DNA from: UBA2233 sp002347965 [NCBI: Nitrospirae bacterium UBA2233]
GTDB lineage: Bacteria; UBA2233
NCBI GenBank assembly: GCA_002347965.1
Contig: DDYN01000058.1
Span: forward strand, 1 to 17,198
Direction: 5' to 3'
DNA length: 17,198 nucleotides
Part shown: positions 1-7,577 of the stretch, one piece after another
Layout of the letters: the number at the start of each line of letters is the position of its first letter
How positions within the stretch are numbered: the stretch's first letter is position 1
Program-made: the position numbers and the translations under genes
Notes under the pieces: generated by a model
What the model was told of the DNA's origin: nothing
What the model saw: only the letters and a program-made list of their open reading frames with translations
The model's database searches: none

Positions 1-429
1 CTCAAGCCCCATTTCCTTGGCAAGAAGAACCCAAGGAACCAGGTTTGCGTGGTGCTCCATTTCTGTGAGGACAATGGCATCCCCTCTCTTGAGGCGATGC
101 CTTGCCCAACCAAGCGCAACAAAATTAATCGCTTCCGTTGCGTTCTTCGTGAACACTACTTCTTCCGGCCTGGCCCCAAGAAAGCGTGCTACCGCTTTTC
201 TGGTCCCTTCGTAAGCTTCCGTTGCCTCCTCGGCTAGCGTATGAATTCCACGGTGCACGTTGGCGTTCATCGTGCTGTAGTAACGACGAACGCCCTCGAT
301 CACAGAAATGGGCTTTTGAGTGGTAGCCGCGTTATCGAGGTATACCAGCCTTTTGCCGTGCACCTCTCTCGAAAATACAGGAAAATCTTTCCTTAGTGAA
401 GCCCCAACGGATTGTATGGCGGTAGTCAT
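1..429 (-). CDS. sufS: Cysteine desulfurase SufS, N-terminal 143 residues (runs off left edge)
   Basis: PLP-dependent group II cysteine desulfurase that takes sulfur from L-cysteine and passes it to the SufBCD scaffold. Translating leftward from the ATG at 427-429 gives an uninterrupted 143-residue N-terminus with typical motifs: YLDNAATTQKP (about residues 30-40), ANVHRGIHTL (about 61-70), KNATEAIN (about 98-105) and EMEHHANLVPW (about 124-134). The His-His of the last motif lies in the cofactor pocket. The PLP lysine and catalytic cysteine lie beyond the left edge, so activity cannot be judged. The ATG overlaps the sufD stop as ATGA, which suggests translational coupling and fixes the start. 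Family members are about 400-420 residues, so roughly two thirds is missing. Position as last gene after sufCBD is the normal bacterial order. CsdA is the alternative in this family, but context favours SufS. Confidence 0.95.
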   Translation of the reverse strand, partial: MTTAIQSVGASLRKDFPVFSREVHGKRLVYLDNAATTQKPISVIEGVRRYYSTMNANVHRGIHTLAEEATEAYEGTRKAVARFLGARPEEVVFTKNATEAINFVALGWARHRLKRGDAIVLTEMEHHANLVPWVLLAKEMGLE

Positions 430-1628
430 AGGACGTTTTCGACCTCCGTGGCGGGCTTAATGGAGTGCGCTACACGCCCGTCGAGCGGTTCCCGGAAGTC
501 ACCTGGAATATGCCCCAAAACAGGCTCCAGGAACCCTGCGACAAGCAGCCGGACCGCATCCTCTCTCGGAACTCCGCGGCTCATTAAATAGAACAATAGC
601 TCTTCTTCCACAGGGCCTACCGTTACGCCGTGTTTACACTGAACTTCGTCGGTCAAAATTTCGAGCTCTGGAATGGATTCGGCCCGCACATCGCCCGAGA
701 GCAACAAGTTTTGGTTTTCTTGGAACGCTTCGGAATAGGAGGCGTTTGTACCGATACGAATAAGGCCCGTGTACGCGCTTCTTGCTCGATCTTGCAAAAC
801 CACACGCAGGACGATGTTGCTGAACGTACGCTTCTCGACATGGTCGTGGAACGTATGGATGTCGCTCTTGCCCTGGCCAAATCCAAACACGGCTCCGGAG
901 ATTTCGCTCTTGGCTCCTTGTCCAGACAGGCAAGCCCCCAGATTCGCTTTGAGTACCCCCTCCCCAAAGCGGGCCAGTACCCATTTTAGCTCTGCGTTTG
1001 ACCCTATTGAATGCCGAGCGGTCACGAATGCGCGTGTCGTCCCCCGAGTAAGGTCAATCTCGACGAGAGTAAGGGCCGCGCCTTCTTCTACAAGTACCTC
1101 TTTTACGGCATTCAGGTAGCCGTTCCCATTCCCTGTAAGCTCCCCTTCGAGGACTTCGACGATAGTCAAAGAAGCCTCCCTGGCTACGTGGATTAAAGAC
1201 CTGTCCAGAACCAACCCTTCTCCCGATACGTGCTTCCTTAAAACAACGGGCTGGTCTATTTTCGCCCGCTCTGGAATCCGAAGGTACGCCCCCCTTTCCC
1301 AAAGCGCCAGGTTGAGCGCCTCAAACTTGCCAAACTCAGGCCCAACCAGCGCCCCAACCGGTACGGATTCGTCAGAGACGGCCTGCTGCAGGTCGGATAA
1401 GAGCAACCCGTTCGGAGCTTCCAGTTTGTATGTAATCTTTCCACGTTCGAGCATAGAGCTTATATTTTCAGGAATGATCCAGAATGCCTCTGGGCTGCTA
1501 AAGCGCCAAAGGGTACTTGCCCTGTCTGGAAACGGGGCCTGGGTATACACATTCCAGGCCTTGCGGCGAATGTTTTTTAGCTCTTCTGGCTCTTGAGCAA
1601 GCTCAAGGGGCGGCGTTGGAACGTTCAT
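426..1628 (-). CDS. sufD: Fe-S cluster assembly scaffold protein SufD
   Basis: Cytosolic partner of SufB in the SufBC2D scaffold, where iron-sulfur clusters are built. The 400-residue protein has the SufB/SufD core: a beta-helix middle part and a conserved C-terminal stretch. The region around residues 325-345 contains QCKHG, and C331 and H333 line up with E. coli SufD C358 and H360, residues implicated at the SufB-SufD interface where the cluster forms. A second family motif, LLFYLMSRG, follows, shared with SufB just upstream. Length is close to the usual 390-440. The ATG (1626-1628) overlaps the sufB stop as ATGA, and the gene's own stop overlaps sufS in the same way, so sufB-sufD-sufS should be translated as a coupled unit. 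It is distinguished from SufB by lacking the EGC cysteine motif and by its proline-rich N-terminus. Confidence 0.95.
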   Translation of the reverse strand: MNVPTPPLELAQEPEELKNIRRKAWNVYTQAPFPDRASTLWRFSSPEAFWIIPENISSMLERGKITYKLEAPNGLLLSDLQQAVSDESVPVGALVGPEFGKFEALNLALWERGAYLRIPERAKIDQPVVLRKHVSGEGLVLDRSLIHVAREASLTIVEVLEGELTGNGNGYLNAVKEVLVEEGAALTLVEIDLTRGTTRAFVTARHSIGSNAELKWVLARFGEGVLKANLGACLSGQGAKSEISGAVFGFGQGKSDIHTFHDHVEKRTFSNIVLRVVLQDRARSAYTGLIRIGTNASYSEAFQENQNLLLSGDVRAESIPELEILTDEVQCKHGVTVGPVEEELLFYLMSRGVPREDAVRLLVAGFLEPVLGHIPGDFREPLDGRVAHSIKPATEVENVL

Positions 1629-3046
1629 CCAACCGACCCTTCCATCTCCATCTCGATCAAGCGGTTCAGCTCGACGGCATACTCCATCGGCAGTTCCTTC
1701 ACGAACTGCTCTATAAATCCGTTCACGATCAGAACACGCGACTCGTTCTCCGAAAGCCCGCGGCTCATCAAGTAGAACAACTGGTCGTCGCTTAACTTGC
1801 TAACCGAGGCTTCATGCTCAACCCGCACTTTCGGGTTGCCGATCTCCATCGTAGGGTACGTATCCGAGCGCGACGCCGGGTCGAGAATCAAGGCGTCGCA
1901 CTTGACAGAAACTCGGACGTCTTCGGCATTCGGCGCTGTTTTAACCCATCCACGGTACGTCGTTCGCCCCCCTCCTTTCGAAATAGACTTACTCGTAATG
2001 GTCGAGCTCGTCCTTGGGGCCATGTGGAAGACCTTGGCACCAGCGTCTTGATGCTGGCTGGTTCCGCCAAACGCCACCGAAAGGATTTCTCCCCTCGCAT
2101 TCTCGCCGGCCAAGACCACGCAAGGATATTTCATGGTGAGCATACTGCCTATATTGCCGTCCACCCACTCGACCGTCGCGTTTTTGTAGGCAATCGCCCT
2201 TTTTGTCACCAGGTTATAGATGTTGTTGGACCAGTTCTGGATCGTCGTGTAGCGAATGTAGGCGTCTTCGAGCGCAATCAGCTCGACCACGGCGGAGTGC
2301 AGCGAGCTCGAGCTGTACACTGGAGCGGTACAGCCTTCGATATAATGAACCCGAGCACCCTTGTCGGCAATAATCAGAGTACGTTCGAACTGACCCATGT
2401 TTTTAGCGTTGATTCGGAAGTAGGCCTGGAGAGGGATGTCTACACGCACACCGGGCGGAACGTAGATAAACGACCCACCTGACCATACCGCGCTGTTAAG
2501 TGCGGCAAACTTGTTGTCCGTCGGCGGGATTAGCGTACCAAAAAATCTTTTGACTATGTCTTCGTGCTCCATGAGGCCGGAATCCATTCCGAGAAAGATG
2601 ACGCCCAGTTTAGAAATTTCGTCGCGGATCGAATGGTACACCGTCTCACTTTCGTACTGGGCGGACACACCAGACAAAAACTTGCGCTCCGCTTCCGGAA
2701 TCCCTAGCCGGTCGAACGTGCGCTTGATGTCTTCGGGTACATCGTCCCAGGTCTGCCCCATTTGCTCGACAGGCTTGATGTAGTAGTAAATATCGTCAAA
2801 GTCGATCTTGCCTAAAGCCTCCTGATTGCCCCAGGTAGGCATAGGTTTCGCCCAAAACGTATCCAGCGCCTTATGACGAAACTCCCGCATCCATTCCGGC
2901 TCTTTCTTCATCTTGCTCATCATCTCGACGAGCTCATGGCTTAAGCCTTTTTTCGGGGCTCGAAAATAATACTCTTCGGGCGAAGAAAAGCCCCATTTTG
3001 ACGCGTAATCCTCGCCGACCAAAATATCGTGAACAGGCTGCCTCAT
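1625..3046 (-). CDS. sufB: Fe-S cluster assembly scaffold protein SufB
   Basis: Central scaffold subunit that accepts persulfide sulfur from the desulfurase and assembles the cluster with SufD and the SufC ATPase. The 473-residue length is typical. Visible landmarks are [10 protein letters not shown] (about 125-134), YIEGCTAP (235-242; C239 matches E. coli SufB C254, the proposed sulfur entry site), GGRTTYRGW near residue 360, C383 in VKCDAL (matching E. coli C405), and H411/E412 in VEHEAS (matching H433/E434). The C-terminus has [11 protein letters not shown] and ends in EGSVG, a common family ending. A strong AAGGAG sits 6 bases before the ATG at 3044-3046. The gene follows sufC by 21 bases and overlaps sufD by 4. 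No lost catalytic residue was seen. Confidence 0.97.
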   Translation of the reverse strand: MRQPVHDILVGEDYASKWGFSSPEEYYFRAPKKGLSHELVEMMSKMKKEPEWMREFRHKALDTFWAKPMPTWGNQEALGKIDFDDIYYYIKPVEQMGQTWDDVPEDIKRTFDRLGIPEAERKFLSGVSAQYESETVYHSIRDEISKLGVIFLGMDSGLMEHEDIVKRFFGTLIPPTDNKFAALNSAVWSGGSFIYVPPGVRVDIPLQAYFRINAKNMGQFERTLIIADKGARVHYIEGCTAPVYSSSSLHSAVVELIALEDAYIRYTTIQNWSNNIYNLVTKRAIAYKNATVEWVDGNIGSMLTMKYPCVVLAGENARGEILSVAFGGTSQHQDAGAKVFHMAPRTSSTITSKSISKGGGRTTYRGWVKTAPNAEDVRVSVKCDALILDPASRSDTYPTMEIGNPKVRVEHEASVSKLSDDQLFYLMSRGLSENESRVLIVNGFIEQFVKELPMEYAVELNRLIEMEMEGSVG

Positions 3047-3067
3047 GGCAAGCTCCTTGATTTTCGT

Positions 3068-3823
3068 TTAGGCGGTTTTCACCGCAAGCCAGTCGTAGCC
3101 CTGTCGATCGATCTGGTTAATAAGCTCCGGTCCGCCGCTTGCAACGATGCGGCCCTCCATGAGCACAGCCACCCCATCCGGGCGGATGTAGTCTAGTATT
3201 CGCCGGTAATGGGTGATGAGGAGGAACGCGCTTTCTTCGCTTGCAACCCGGTTGATCCCCTCCGCCACGATCTTCAGCGCGTCAACATCCAGGCCTGAAT
3301 CTATCTCATCGACAACGGCCACCTTGGGATTAAGCAGGGTCATCTGCAGTAGTTCTAATTTTTTCTTCTCCCCCCCGGAAAACCCGTCATTCACGTAGCG
3401 AGCGGCAAAAGAGCGCTCCATTTCAAGAAGGCCCATAGCCTTAACGAGCATCTCTCGAAACTCACGAATAGGAACCTCTTCCCCTCGTTTCGCCTTCAGG
3501 ATGGCCCGTAAGAAATTGGTAACGCTAAGCCCTTGAACGACGACAGGATTCTGCATCGCTAAAAATAGCCCAACCTTTGCGCGCCTATCCGGGGACAACC
3601 CTGTAATGTCGTTTCCGTCCAAGACAATGGCCCCGCGCTTGATTTTATAGCCCGGATGACCCATTAGCGCCATCGAGAGCGAACTTTTTCCTGAACCATT
3701 CGGGCCCATCAGAGCAAGCTTTTCTCCCCTGTGAAGGACAAGATCAAGCCCCCTGATTACCTCCTTACCTTCCACTTCGACGTGCAGGTCGCGCACTTCG
3801 AGCAGGGACCTTCGATACTCCAT
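3068..3823 (-). CDS. sufC: Fe-S assembly ATPase SufC (ABC-type)
   Basis: Soluble ABC ATPase that binds SufB and SufD and drives the conformational change needed for cluster assembly. It is not a transporter: no membrane partner is encoded nearby. The 251-residue sequence has all ABC elements in order: Walker A GPNGSGKS (40-47), Q-loop Q91, signature FSGGEKKK (148-155), Walker B with DEIDSGLD (172-179) and the switch histidine H205 in LLITHYRRIL. The FSGGEKKK variant and DEIDSGLD are characteristic of SufC rather than of generic ABC transporters. The ATG at 3821-3823 has AAAGGAG about 7 bases upstream. The gene begins 11 bases after the Rrf2 regulator stop, which places regulator and suf genes in one transcript. 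Confidence 0.97.
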   Translation of the reverse strand: MEYRRSLLEVRDLHVEVEGKEVIRGLDLVLHRGEKLALMGPNGSGKSSLSMALMGHPGYKIKRGAIVLDGNDITGLSPDRRAKVGLFLAMQNPVVVQGLSVTNFLRAILKAKRGEEVPIREFREMLVKAMGLLEMERSFAARYVNDGFSGGEKKKLELLQMTLLNPKVAVVDEIDSGLDVDALKIVAEGINRVASEESAFLLITHYRRILDYIRPDGVAVLMEGRIVASGGPELINQIDRQGYDWLAVKTA

Positions 3824-3834
3824 TCTCCGCTCCT

Positions 3835-4326
3835 TTAAGCTTCCTTAACCAACAAGGCAGTAGAGTTCTGCCCACTAGCCCGTATTCGCTTTTGCCCGAA
3901 CGTAGCACCTTCCTCGAGCACTTCTTGGAGAGTGACCGACGAAAGCGTTCTATTTATAAGTAAATCCAAGCGCCTCCAAACGGGAAGAATCGAACAGTTG
4001 TTCTGGGCCACGTGGATGCATTCTTGCAGGGCTCCAGGGTAGTTTTGACAGTTTTCAAAGCGCGATAACGGGCCCGCCAACGCTTGGAAGACTTCGTACA
4101 AAGAAAGGGCCGCGGCATCCTTGGCTAGCACATAGCCTCCTCGTCTTCCGCGACGGCCTTGAATGATCCCTGCCTTGCTCAACCTGTTCAATAGCTTACC
4201 CACGTAAGCAACGCTAAGGCCTTCCTCCCTGGCAACCTGCGGAATACTAAGGGACTTTCTACGTTGTGCCCTGGCAATCTGGAGAAGGCATCGCAATCCG
4301 TACTCCCATGTCGGAGCAATTTTCAT
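3835..4326 (-). CDS. Rrf2-family Fe-S-responsive regulator of the suf operon (IscR/SufR-like)
   Basis: Transcription factor of the Rrf2 family, first gene of the suf operon and probably its autoregulator. The 163-residue protein opens with the typical MKIAPTWEYGLRCL, followed by a winged helix-turn-helix: SIPQVAREEGLSVAYVGKLL as recognition part (about 27-46) and a basic wing RRGRRGGYVL (about 58-67). Three cysteines, C93, C103 and C111, sit where IscR and NsrR bind an iron-sulfur cluster. Spacing is C-x9-C-x7-C, wider than the C-x5-C-x5-C of E. coli IscR, so the cluster type and signal cannot be assumed. A tail after residue 120 is rich in Ser/Thr/Gln. Start is supported by AGAGG upstream of the ATG at 4324-4326. 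Context (sufCBDS 11 bases downstream) makes control of Fe-S assembly the best guess. An NO- or redox-sensing role is possible. Confidence 0.9.
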   Translation of the reverse strand: MKIAPTWEYGLRCLLQIARAQRRKSLSIPQVAREEGLSVAYVGKLLNRLSKAGIIQGRRGRRGGYVLAKDAAALSLYEVFQALAGPLSRFENCQNYPGALQECIHVAQNNCSILPVWRRLDLLINRTLSSVTLQEVLEEGATFGQKRIRASGQNSTALLVKEA

Positions 4327-4358
4327 CCTACGCCTCTTATTTTTTTAAAGCCCTTAGA

Positions 4359-4370
4359 GTTAATCTTAAC
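4359..4370. promoter_or_regulatory. Palindromic operator candidate overlapping the suf -10 element
   Basis: GTTAATCTTAAC is an inverted repeat with 5-base arms (GTTAA/TTAAC) around a 2-base centre, and it covers the whole -10 hexamer. A related half, AGATT preceded by GTCA at 4387-4395, lies in the -35 area; with AATCTTAAC at 4362-4370 it forms a 9-base inverted repeat with one mismatch and a 16-base spacer. A repressor bound here would block RNA polymerase. The obvious candidate protein is the Rrf2 regulator encoded directly downstream. That pairing is inference from position. Confidence 0.45.
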
Positions 4371-4391
4371 AAATCATTACTGGTGAGTCAA
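4363..4391 (-). promoter_or_regulatory. Sigma70-type promoter of the suf operon
   Basis: On the minus strand TTGACT (4386-4391) and TAAGAT (4363-4368) are separated by exactly 17 bases. The expected start point is near 4356, giving a leader of about 30 bases before the regulator ATG at 4326. It is the only good promoter in the 115-base gap (4327-4441) between the trehalose gene and the regulator. No convincing rho-independent terminator for the trehalose gene is visible in that gap. Confidence 0.7.
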
Positions 4392-4441
4392 GATTATTTA
4401 CACAGACACTACGCCCGCTTTACGATGAAAACGGGGAAAAA

Positions 4442-6679
4442 TCAGCGGGGTTCGAGTTCGGACTCGGTCAACCCACGCAGAAGCTCAAGAACCTCTTTGT
4501 AGCTTTGAGTGGAGTAGAGCGCCCTAGAACCGTAAGCCCTAGAGAGCCCTACCTTGATGGAGAAGGCGGTTGATGGGAGCACGGAGAACAGGTCTTCGTC
4601 TGTCCAGTCGTCTCCAACGGCAAGGATAAAATCGTAGTTACGGTTGGCCATCCACTCGAGCCCGGCAGCCCCTTTGTCCACCCCAGCATTCCGAATCTCC
4701 GTCACCTTGTTTCCAGGCAAGGCCTGAAGGTCCAGGTTTGCCGCAAACCCTTGTATCGTATCCAGAAATTCCGAAACCAGCATGGATACGGCCTCGAGGT
4801 CTGTAACCTGCCTGTAGTGCCAAACCAAAGAATATTCTTTTTCTTCGCTGAACGAACCGGGCAAGCTGTCTACAAATTTTTCAAGAATCTCGCCTACTTC
4901 CCCCTTCCATGCGTTGTTTAGAGGCTTTATTAAACGAAACTCTGCATTCTTTTCCCGAATCCATACGCCGTGCTCGGCCACAAGGCCGATAGGAAGGCTT
5001 CCAAACCACGAAAGGAGCGTTTGTTTGTCTCTGCCTGAAACAATCACAACATCGTTCTTGGTGTTCATTCCAAGTCGGTAAAGGAGCTGAAGCAGCTCAT
5101 CTGTAGGCCTAGCCGCCTCGGGTGTCGGAGCGAACGGAACTAACGTGCCGTCATAATCCAAAAAAATCACGCGCTTCTGCGCTTGGTGGTATCTGCGGAG
5201 AATTTCTTCTTGAATCTGCGGGGAAAGAAGCCTCGAGTTAAACCTTCTTTCGAGCACTTTGATTGACTGGATTTTCTCGATAAACTCTTTGGCCCAGCGG
5301 ACGACGTCGTAGCGTATGAGCCGATTCTGCATTAACTCGTTTCTGCGTCGCTGTTCCGCTTTTGGCATTTCCAGGGCTTCGCGTAGGGCCTCCACAATCT
5401 CTTCCTTTGAGTTTGGGTTGACAATCAAGGCCTCCGCCAGCTCTTTGTATGCTCCAGCCGTTTCAGATAAGATCAAAACGCCTTCTTTGTCCGGCTTTGA
5501 GGCGACATACTCTTTGGCAATCAGGTTCATCCCATCCCTTAAGGGTGTAACGAGCGCCACGTCCGAGGCGCTGTAGAGCGCAACCAGCGGGCAAAAAGGG
5601 AGAAAGCGGTACTGGTAAATCACCGGCGTCCAACCAATAGTCCCGAACCGGCCGTTTATTCGGCCGACAAGCTCGTCGATTTTACACTTCATGTCTGAAT
5701 ACTGTTCCACCGCAACCCTCGATGGAACCACGACGACTGCGAGCACGACCCGTTTTTGCCATTTTGGGTGTTGCTCAAGGAACATCTCGAAGGCTTGAAG
5801 TCGGTTTACGATGCCTTTCGTGTAATCAAGCCTGTCGATCGAAAGAATAGTACGGCAATCTCCGATCACTTCCTTAAAGCGCGTTGCTTCCTCCACGACA
5901 AGGGGGCTTTTGGAGGCCTCGTGGTATTTGCGAAAGTCGATCCCCATCGGGAATGCCCTGACTTCCGCTATGTGGTCGTCTAAAACAAAGCGTCCCATTT
6001 GATGCTCATGGCCTAAGATGCGCAGGACACACCGTAAAAAATAACGGCTGTAGCTGTAGGTATGAAAACCGATCAAGTCGGCGCCTAAAAGCCCTTCAAG
6101 AATACGGGCCGACCATTTCCTCGGTAAAATACGAAAGGTTTCAAACGAAGGGAACGGAATGTGAAGAAAAAACCCGATCGGCGCGTTTCTTAGATGTTCG
6201 CGCAGAAGCTTCGGAAGAAGCATGAGGTGATAATCCTGCACCCAAATCATGTCCCCTTCTTGATATACCTCAAGAATAGCCTTTAAAAACCTTCGATTGA
6301 CCTCGACATAAGAGTTCCAACAGGCTTCCTCCAGGAAGACATGCTGCGTAAAATAATGAAAAAGAGGCCAAATTGTCTTGTTACAAAACCCATGGTAGAA
6401 CGAATCCATCAGGTCTTCCGGCAAAAAGACGGGCCATGCGCGGCAATTCTGAAGCAGCTTCGATTCGACATCGCTTTCTAGCGCCTCTGGAATGCTCATT
6501 CCAGGCCAACCCACCCACGTGTAATCGGCCGCCTCCCCGTCCCTTAGCCTCCCCTTGAGCGAATCGAGGTAGGCGCTTAAGCCCGATACGAGCCCACCCA
6601 TACTTTCCTTAAAACGAAAGGCGTCTTTGGTACGCTCTACGGTTACGGGCAGCCTGTTGGAGGCGACCAAAAGTCGCAT
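4442..6679 (-). CDS. otsAB: Bifunctional trehalose-6-phosphate synthase/phosphatase (OtsA-OtsB fusion)
   Basis: Makes trehalose from UDP- or other NDP-glucose and glucose-6-phosphate in two steps on one 745-residue chain. Residues 1 to about 470 form a GT20 synthase: ASNRLP with R9, GGLVSGL (28-34), WVGWPG (55-60), WVQDYH with D149, HIPFPS (173-178), R283 and K288 in DRLDYTKG, and D382/E390 in PLRDGMNLIAKE, all matching OtsA substrate-binding residues. Residues from about 500 form a HAD phosphatase: D508 and D510 in LDYDGT, then VVIVSGRD and GDDWTDED. The frame is open 20 codons further upstream, but the ATG at 6677-6679 has an AGGAGG 7 bases before it and begins exactly at the family N-terminus, so it is preferred. 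It stands alone with its own promoter. Trehalose is a compatible solute and stress protectant, so induction by salt, heat or desiccation is likely but not shown. Confidence 0.95.
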   Translation of the reverse strand: MRLLVASNRLPVTVERTKDAFRFKESMGGLVSGLSAYLDSLKGRLRDGEAADYTWVGWPGMSIPEALESDVESKLLQNCRAWPVFLPEDLMDSFYHGFCNKTIWPLFHYFTQHVFLEEACWNSYVEVNRRFLKAILEVYQEGDMIWVQDYHLMLLPKLLREHLRNAPIGFFLHIPFPSFETFRILPRKWSARILEGLLGADLIGFHTYSYSRYFLRCVLRILGHEHQMGRFVLDDHIAEVRAFPMGIDFRKYHEASKSPLVVEEATRFKEVIGDCRTILSIDRLDYTKGIVNRLQAFEMFLEQHPKWQKRVVLAVVVVPSRVAVEQYSDMKCKIDELVGRINGRFGTIGWTPVIYQYRFLPFCPLVALYSASDVALVTPLRDGMNLIAKEYVASKPDKEGVLILSETAGAYKELAEALIVNPNSKEEIVEALREALEMPKAEQRRRNELMQNRLIRYDVVRWAKEFIEKIQSIKVLERRFNSRLLSPQIQEEILRRYHQAQKRVIFLDYDGTLVPFAPTPEAARPTDELLQLLYRLGMNTKNDVVIVSGRDKQTLLSWFGSLPIGLVAEHGVWIREKNAEFRLIKPLNNAWKGEVGEILEKFVDSLPGSFSEEKEYSLVWHYRQVTDLEAVSMLVSEFLDTIQGFAANLDLQALPGNKVTEIRNAGVDKGAAGLEWMANRNYDFILAVGDDWTDEDLFSVLPSTAFSIKVGLSRAYGSRALYSTQSYKEVLELLRGLTESELEPR

Positions 6680-6702
6680 GACGTTTCCTCCTTGGTATGG
6701 GC

Positions 6703-6769
6703 CGGTCTCTTGCGTTCGCGTTGACAAACCGCCTGTCAATCGCCTCGTCCTTAAGAAGCGGTCTCTTGC
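6703..6769 (-). repeat. 11-base direct repeat pair flanking the leader palindrome
   Basis: The minus strand contains GCAAGAGACCG twice, at 6703-6713 and 6759-6769, 56 bases apart start to start, with the 6718-6743 palindrome between them. Both copies lie between the candidate promoter and the ribosome-binding site of the trehalose gene. Exact 11-base identity inside a leader of about 100 bases is unlikely by chance and suggests paired binding sites or alternative RNA pairing. Confidence 0.5.
6718..6743 (-). promoter_or_regulatory. Hairpin or operator in the trehalose-gene leader
   Basis: The plus-strand sequence ttgacaaaccgcctgtcaa (6721-6739) is an inverted repeat with 6-base arms and a 7-base loop. 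The arms extend by three more G-C pairs (GCG/CGC, 6718-6720 and 6741-6743) with one bulged base. As RNA it would be a 9-base-pair stem about 40 bases before the start codon; as DNA it could be a protein-binding site downstream of the promoter. No T-run follows, so it is not a standard terminator. Confidence 0.4.
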
Positions 6770-6784
6770 ACAACCCAGAGGTTA

Positions 6785-6793
6785 AGTATACCA
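6785..6793 (-). promoter_or_regulatory. Extended -10 promoter of the trehalose gene
   Basis: Minus strand TGGTATACT gives a TATACT -10 box (6785-6790) with an extended TGn (6791-6793). No good -35 box lies 16-18 bases upstream (TTCCAG is the nearest), which is tolerable for an extended -10 promoter. Transcription would start near 6778 and give a leader of about 100 bases before the ATG at 6679. This supports the shorter start chosen for the trehalose gene. Confidence 0.5.
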
Positions 6794-6867
6794 AGATCGG
6801 CTACAAACTGGAAGGCAAAATGGGAGTGGGTACTGTTTGAATGTATGCATTACATATTCGGAAAAAC

Positions 6868-6944
6868 TGGTCGGGGCGAGAGGATTCGAACCTCCGGCCT
6901 CCTGCTCCCAAGGCAGGTGCGCTACCAGGCTGCGCTACGCCCCG
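6868..6944 (-). tRNA. tRNA-Pro (anticodon UGG), CCA end encoded
   Basis: The minus strand folds into a full cloverleaf: acceptor CGGGGCG (6944-6938) with CGCCCCG (6878-6872), D stem GCGC/GCGC, anticodon stem CCTGC/GCAGG with loop CTTGGGA (anticodon TGG, G37), T arm with TTCGAAT, discriminator A at 6871 and CCA encoded at 6870-6868. It reads proline codons CCN, chiefly CCA and CCG. It begins only 9 bases after the rdgB stop codon, so it is probably either processed from the end of the rdgB transcript or driven by a promoter inside rdgB. No clear terminator hairpin with a T-run follows. Confidence 0.97.
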
Positions 6945-6953
6945 ATTCGTCGC

Positions 6954-7577
6954 TCATTCATCCGAGCGCTTTAGGCCTGCAAACAGGCGTTCTAATGCCT
7001 TGGCACGGTGAGAAATCTTGTTTTTCTCTTCAGGGCAGATTTCGGCGAGCGTTTTACCCAAGAAAGGAACAAAAAAAACAGAGTCGTAACCGAACCCCCG
7101 CAGCCCCCTAGGCTCTTCAAGGATCCGCCCCTCGATAAACCCTTCGGACGTGATCGTGCTTCCCGTAGCGGGGAGGAATAGCGCTAGACAGCAAACAAAC
7201 CTCGCTCCCCGACGTTCGCCATGAACCCCTTTCAATGCCTCGAGGAGCAGCAGAACCCTTTCACGATCCGAGAGCTTTGGCCCCCCAAACCTGGCCGAAT
7301 GAAGCCCTGGAGCACCGGAGAGCGCTTGTACTTCTAAGCCGGAATCATCCGCCAGGCTGGCTGCTTTTAGCGTATGCCCTACCCACTCCGCCTTCAACCT
7401 GGCGTTCTCGCAGTAACTCGTCCCCGTTTCGTCGGGAAGCTCAAGACCCTCTGGAGGGCCTTCTATTTTTACATCCAGGCCATGATCCAGGAACAGAGCC
7501 GCGAACTCGGCCAATTTACCCAAGTTTTTTGTGGCCAGTACAATCTGGCTCGTTTGAACCTTACAAGACGAAGTCAC
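6954..7577 (-). CDS. rdgB: dITP/XTP pyrophosphatase (RdgB/HAM1 family)
   Basis: House-cleaning enzyme that hydrolyses non-canonical purine triphosphates (dITP, ITP, XTP) to monophosphates and so keeps them out of DNA and RNA. The 207-residue protein has the family motifs: [13 protein letters not shown] (13-25), [14 protein letters not shown] (50-63), ADDSGLEV with the catalytic D77/D78, [10 protein letters not shown] (88-97), GFGYDSVF (161-168) and [12 protein letters not shown] (184-195). The start is a GTG (7575-7577) overlapping the rph stop as GTGA, so translation is probably coupled. No better start lies inside before the first conserved motif. Adjacent rph and rdgB are common in many bacteria. 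Confidence 0.95.
   Translation of the reverse strand: MTSSCKVQTSQIVLATKNLGKLAEFAALFLDHGLDVKIEGPPEGLELPDETGTSYCENARLKAEWVGHTLKAASLADDSGLEVQALSGAPGLHSARFGGPKLSDRERVLLLLEALKGVHGERRGARFVCCLALFLPATGSTITSEGFIEGRILEEPRGLRGFGYDSVFFVPFLGKTLAEICPEEKNKISHRAKALERLFAGLKRSDE

Noticed and set aside
1814-2482. 222-codon open frame antisense to sufB
   Set aside because: It lies wholly within a perfectly conserved sufB, has no family-like motifs and no ribosome-binding site; antisense frames of this length are common in GC-rich third-position genes.
6680-6739. 20-codon N-terminal extension of the trehalose gene
   Set aside because: The internal ATG at 6677-6679 has AGGAGG at ideal spacing and starts at the family N-terminus, and the extension overlaps the leader repeats.
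6838-6860. AT-rich palindrome ATGTATGCATTACAT after tRNA-Pro as a terminator
   Set aside because: Only 5 AT-rich pairs and no T-run follows in the leftward direction; the TTTTT after the CCA end comes before the hairpin, not after it.
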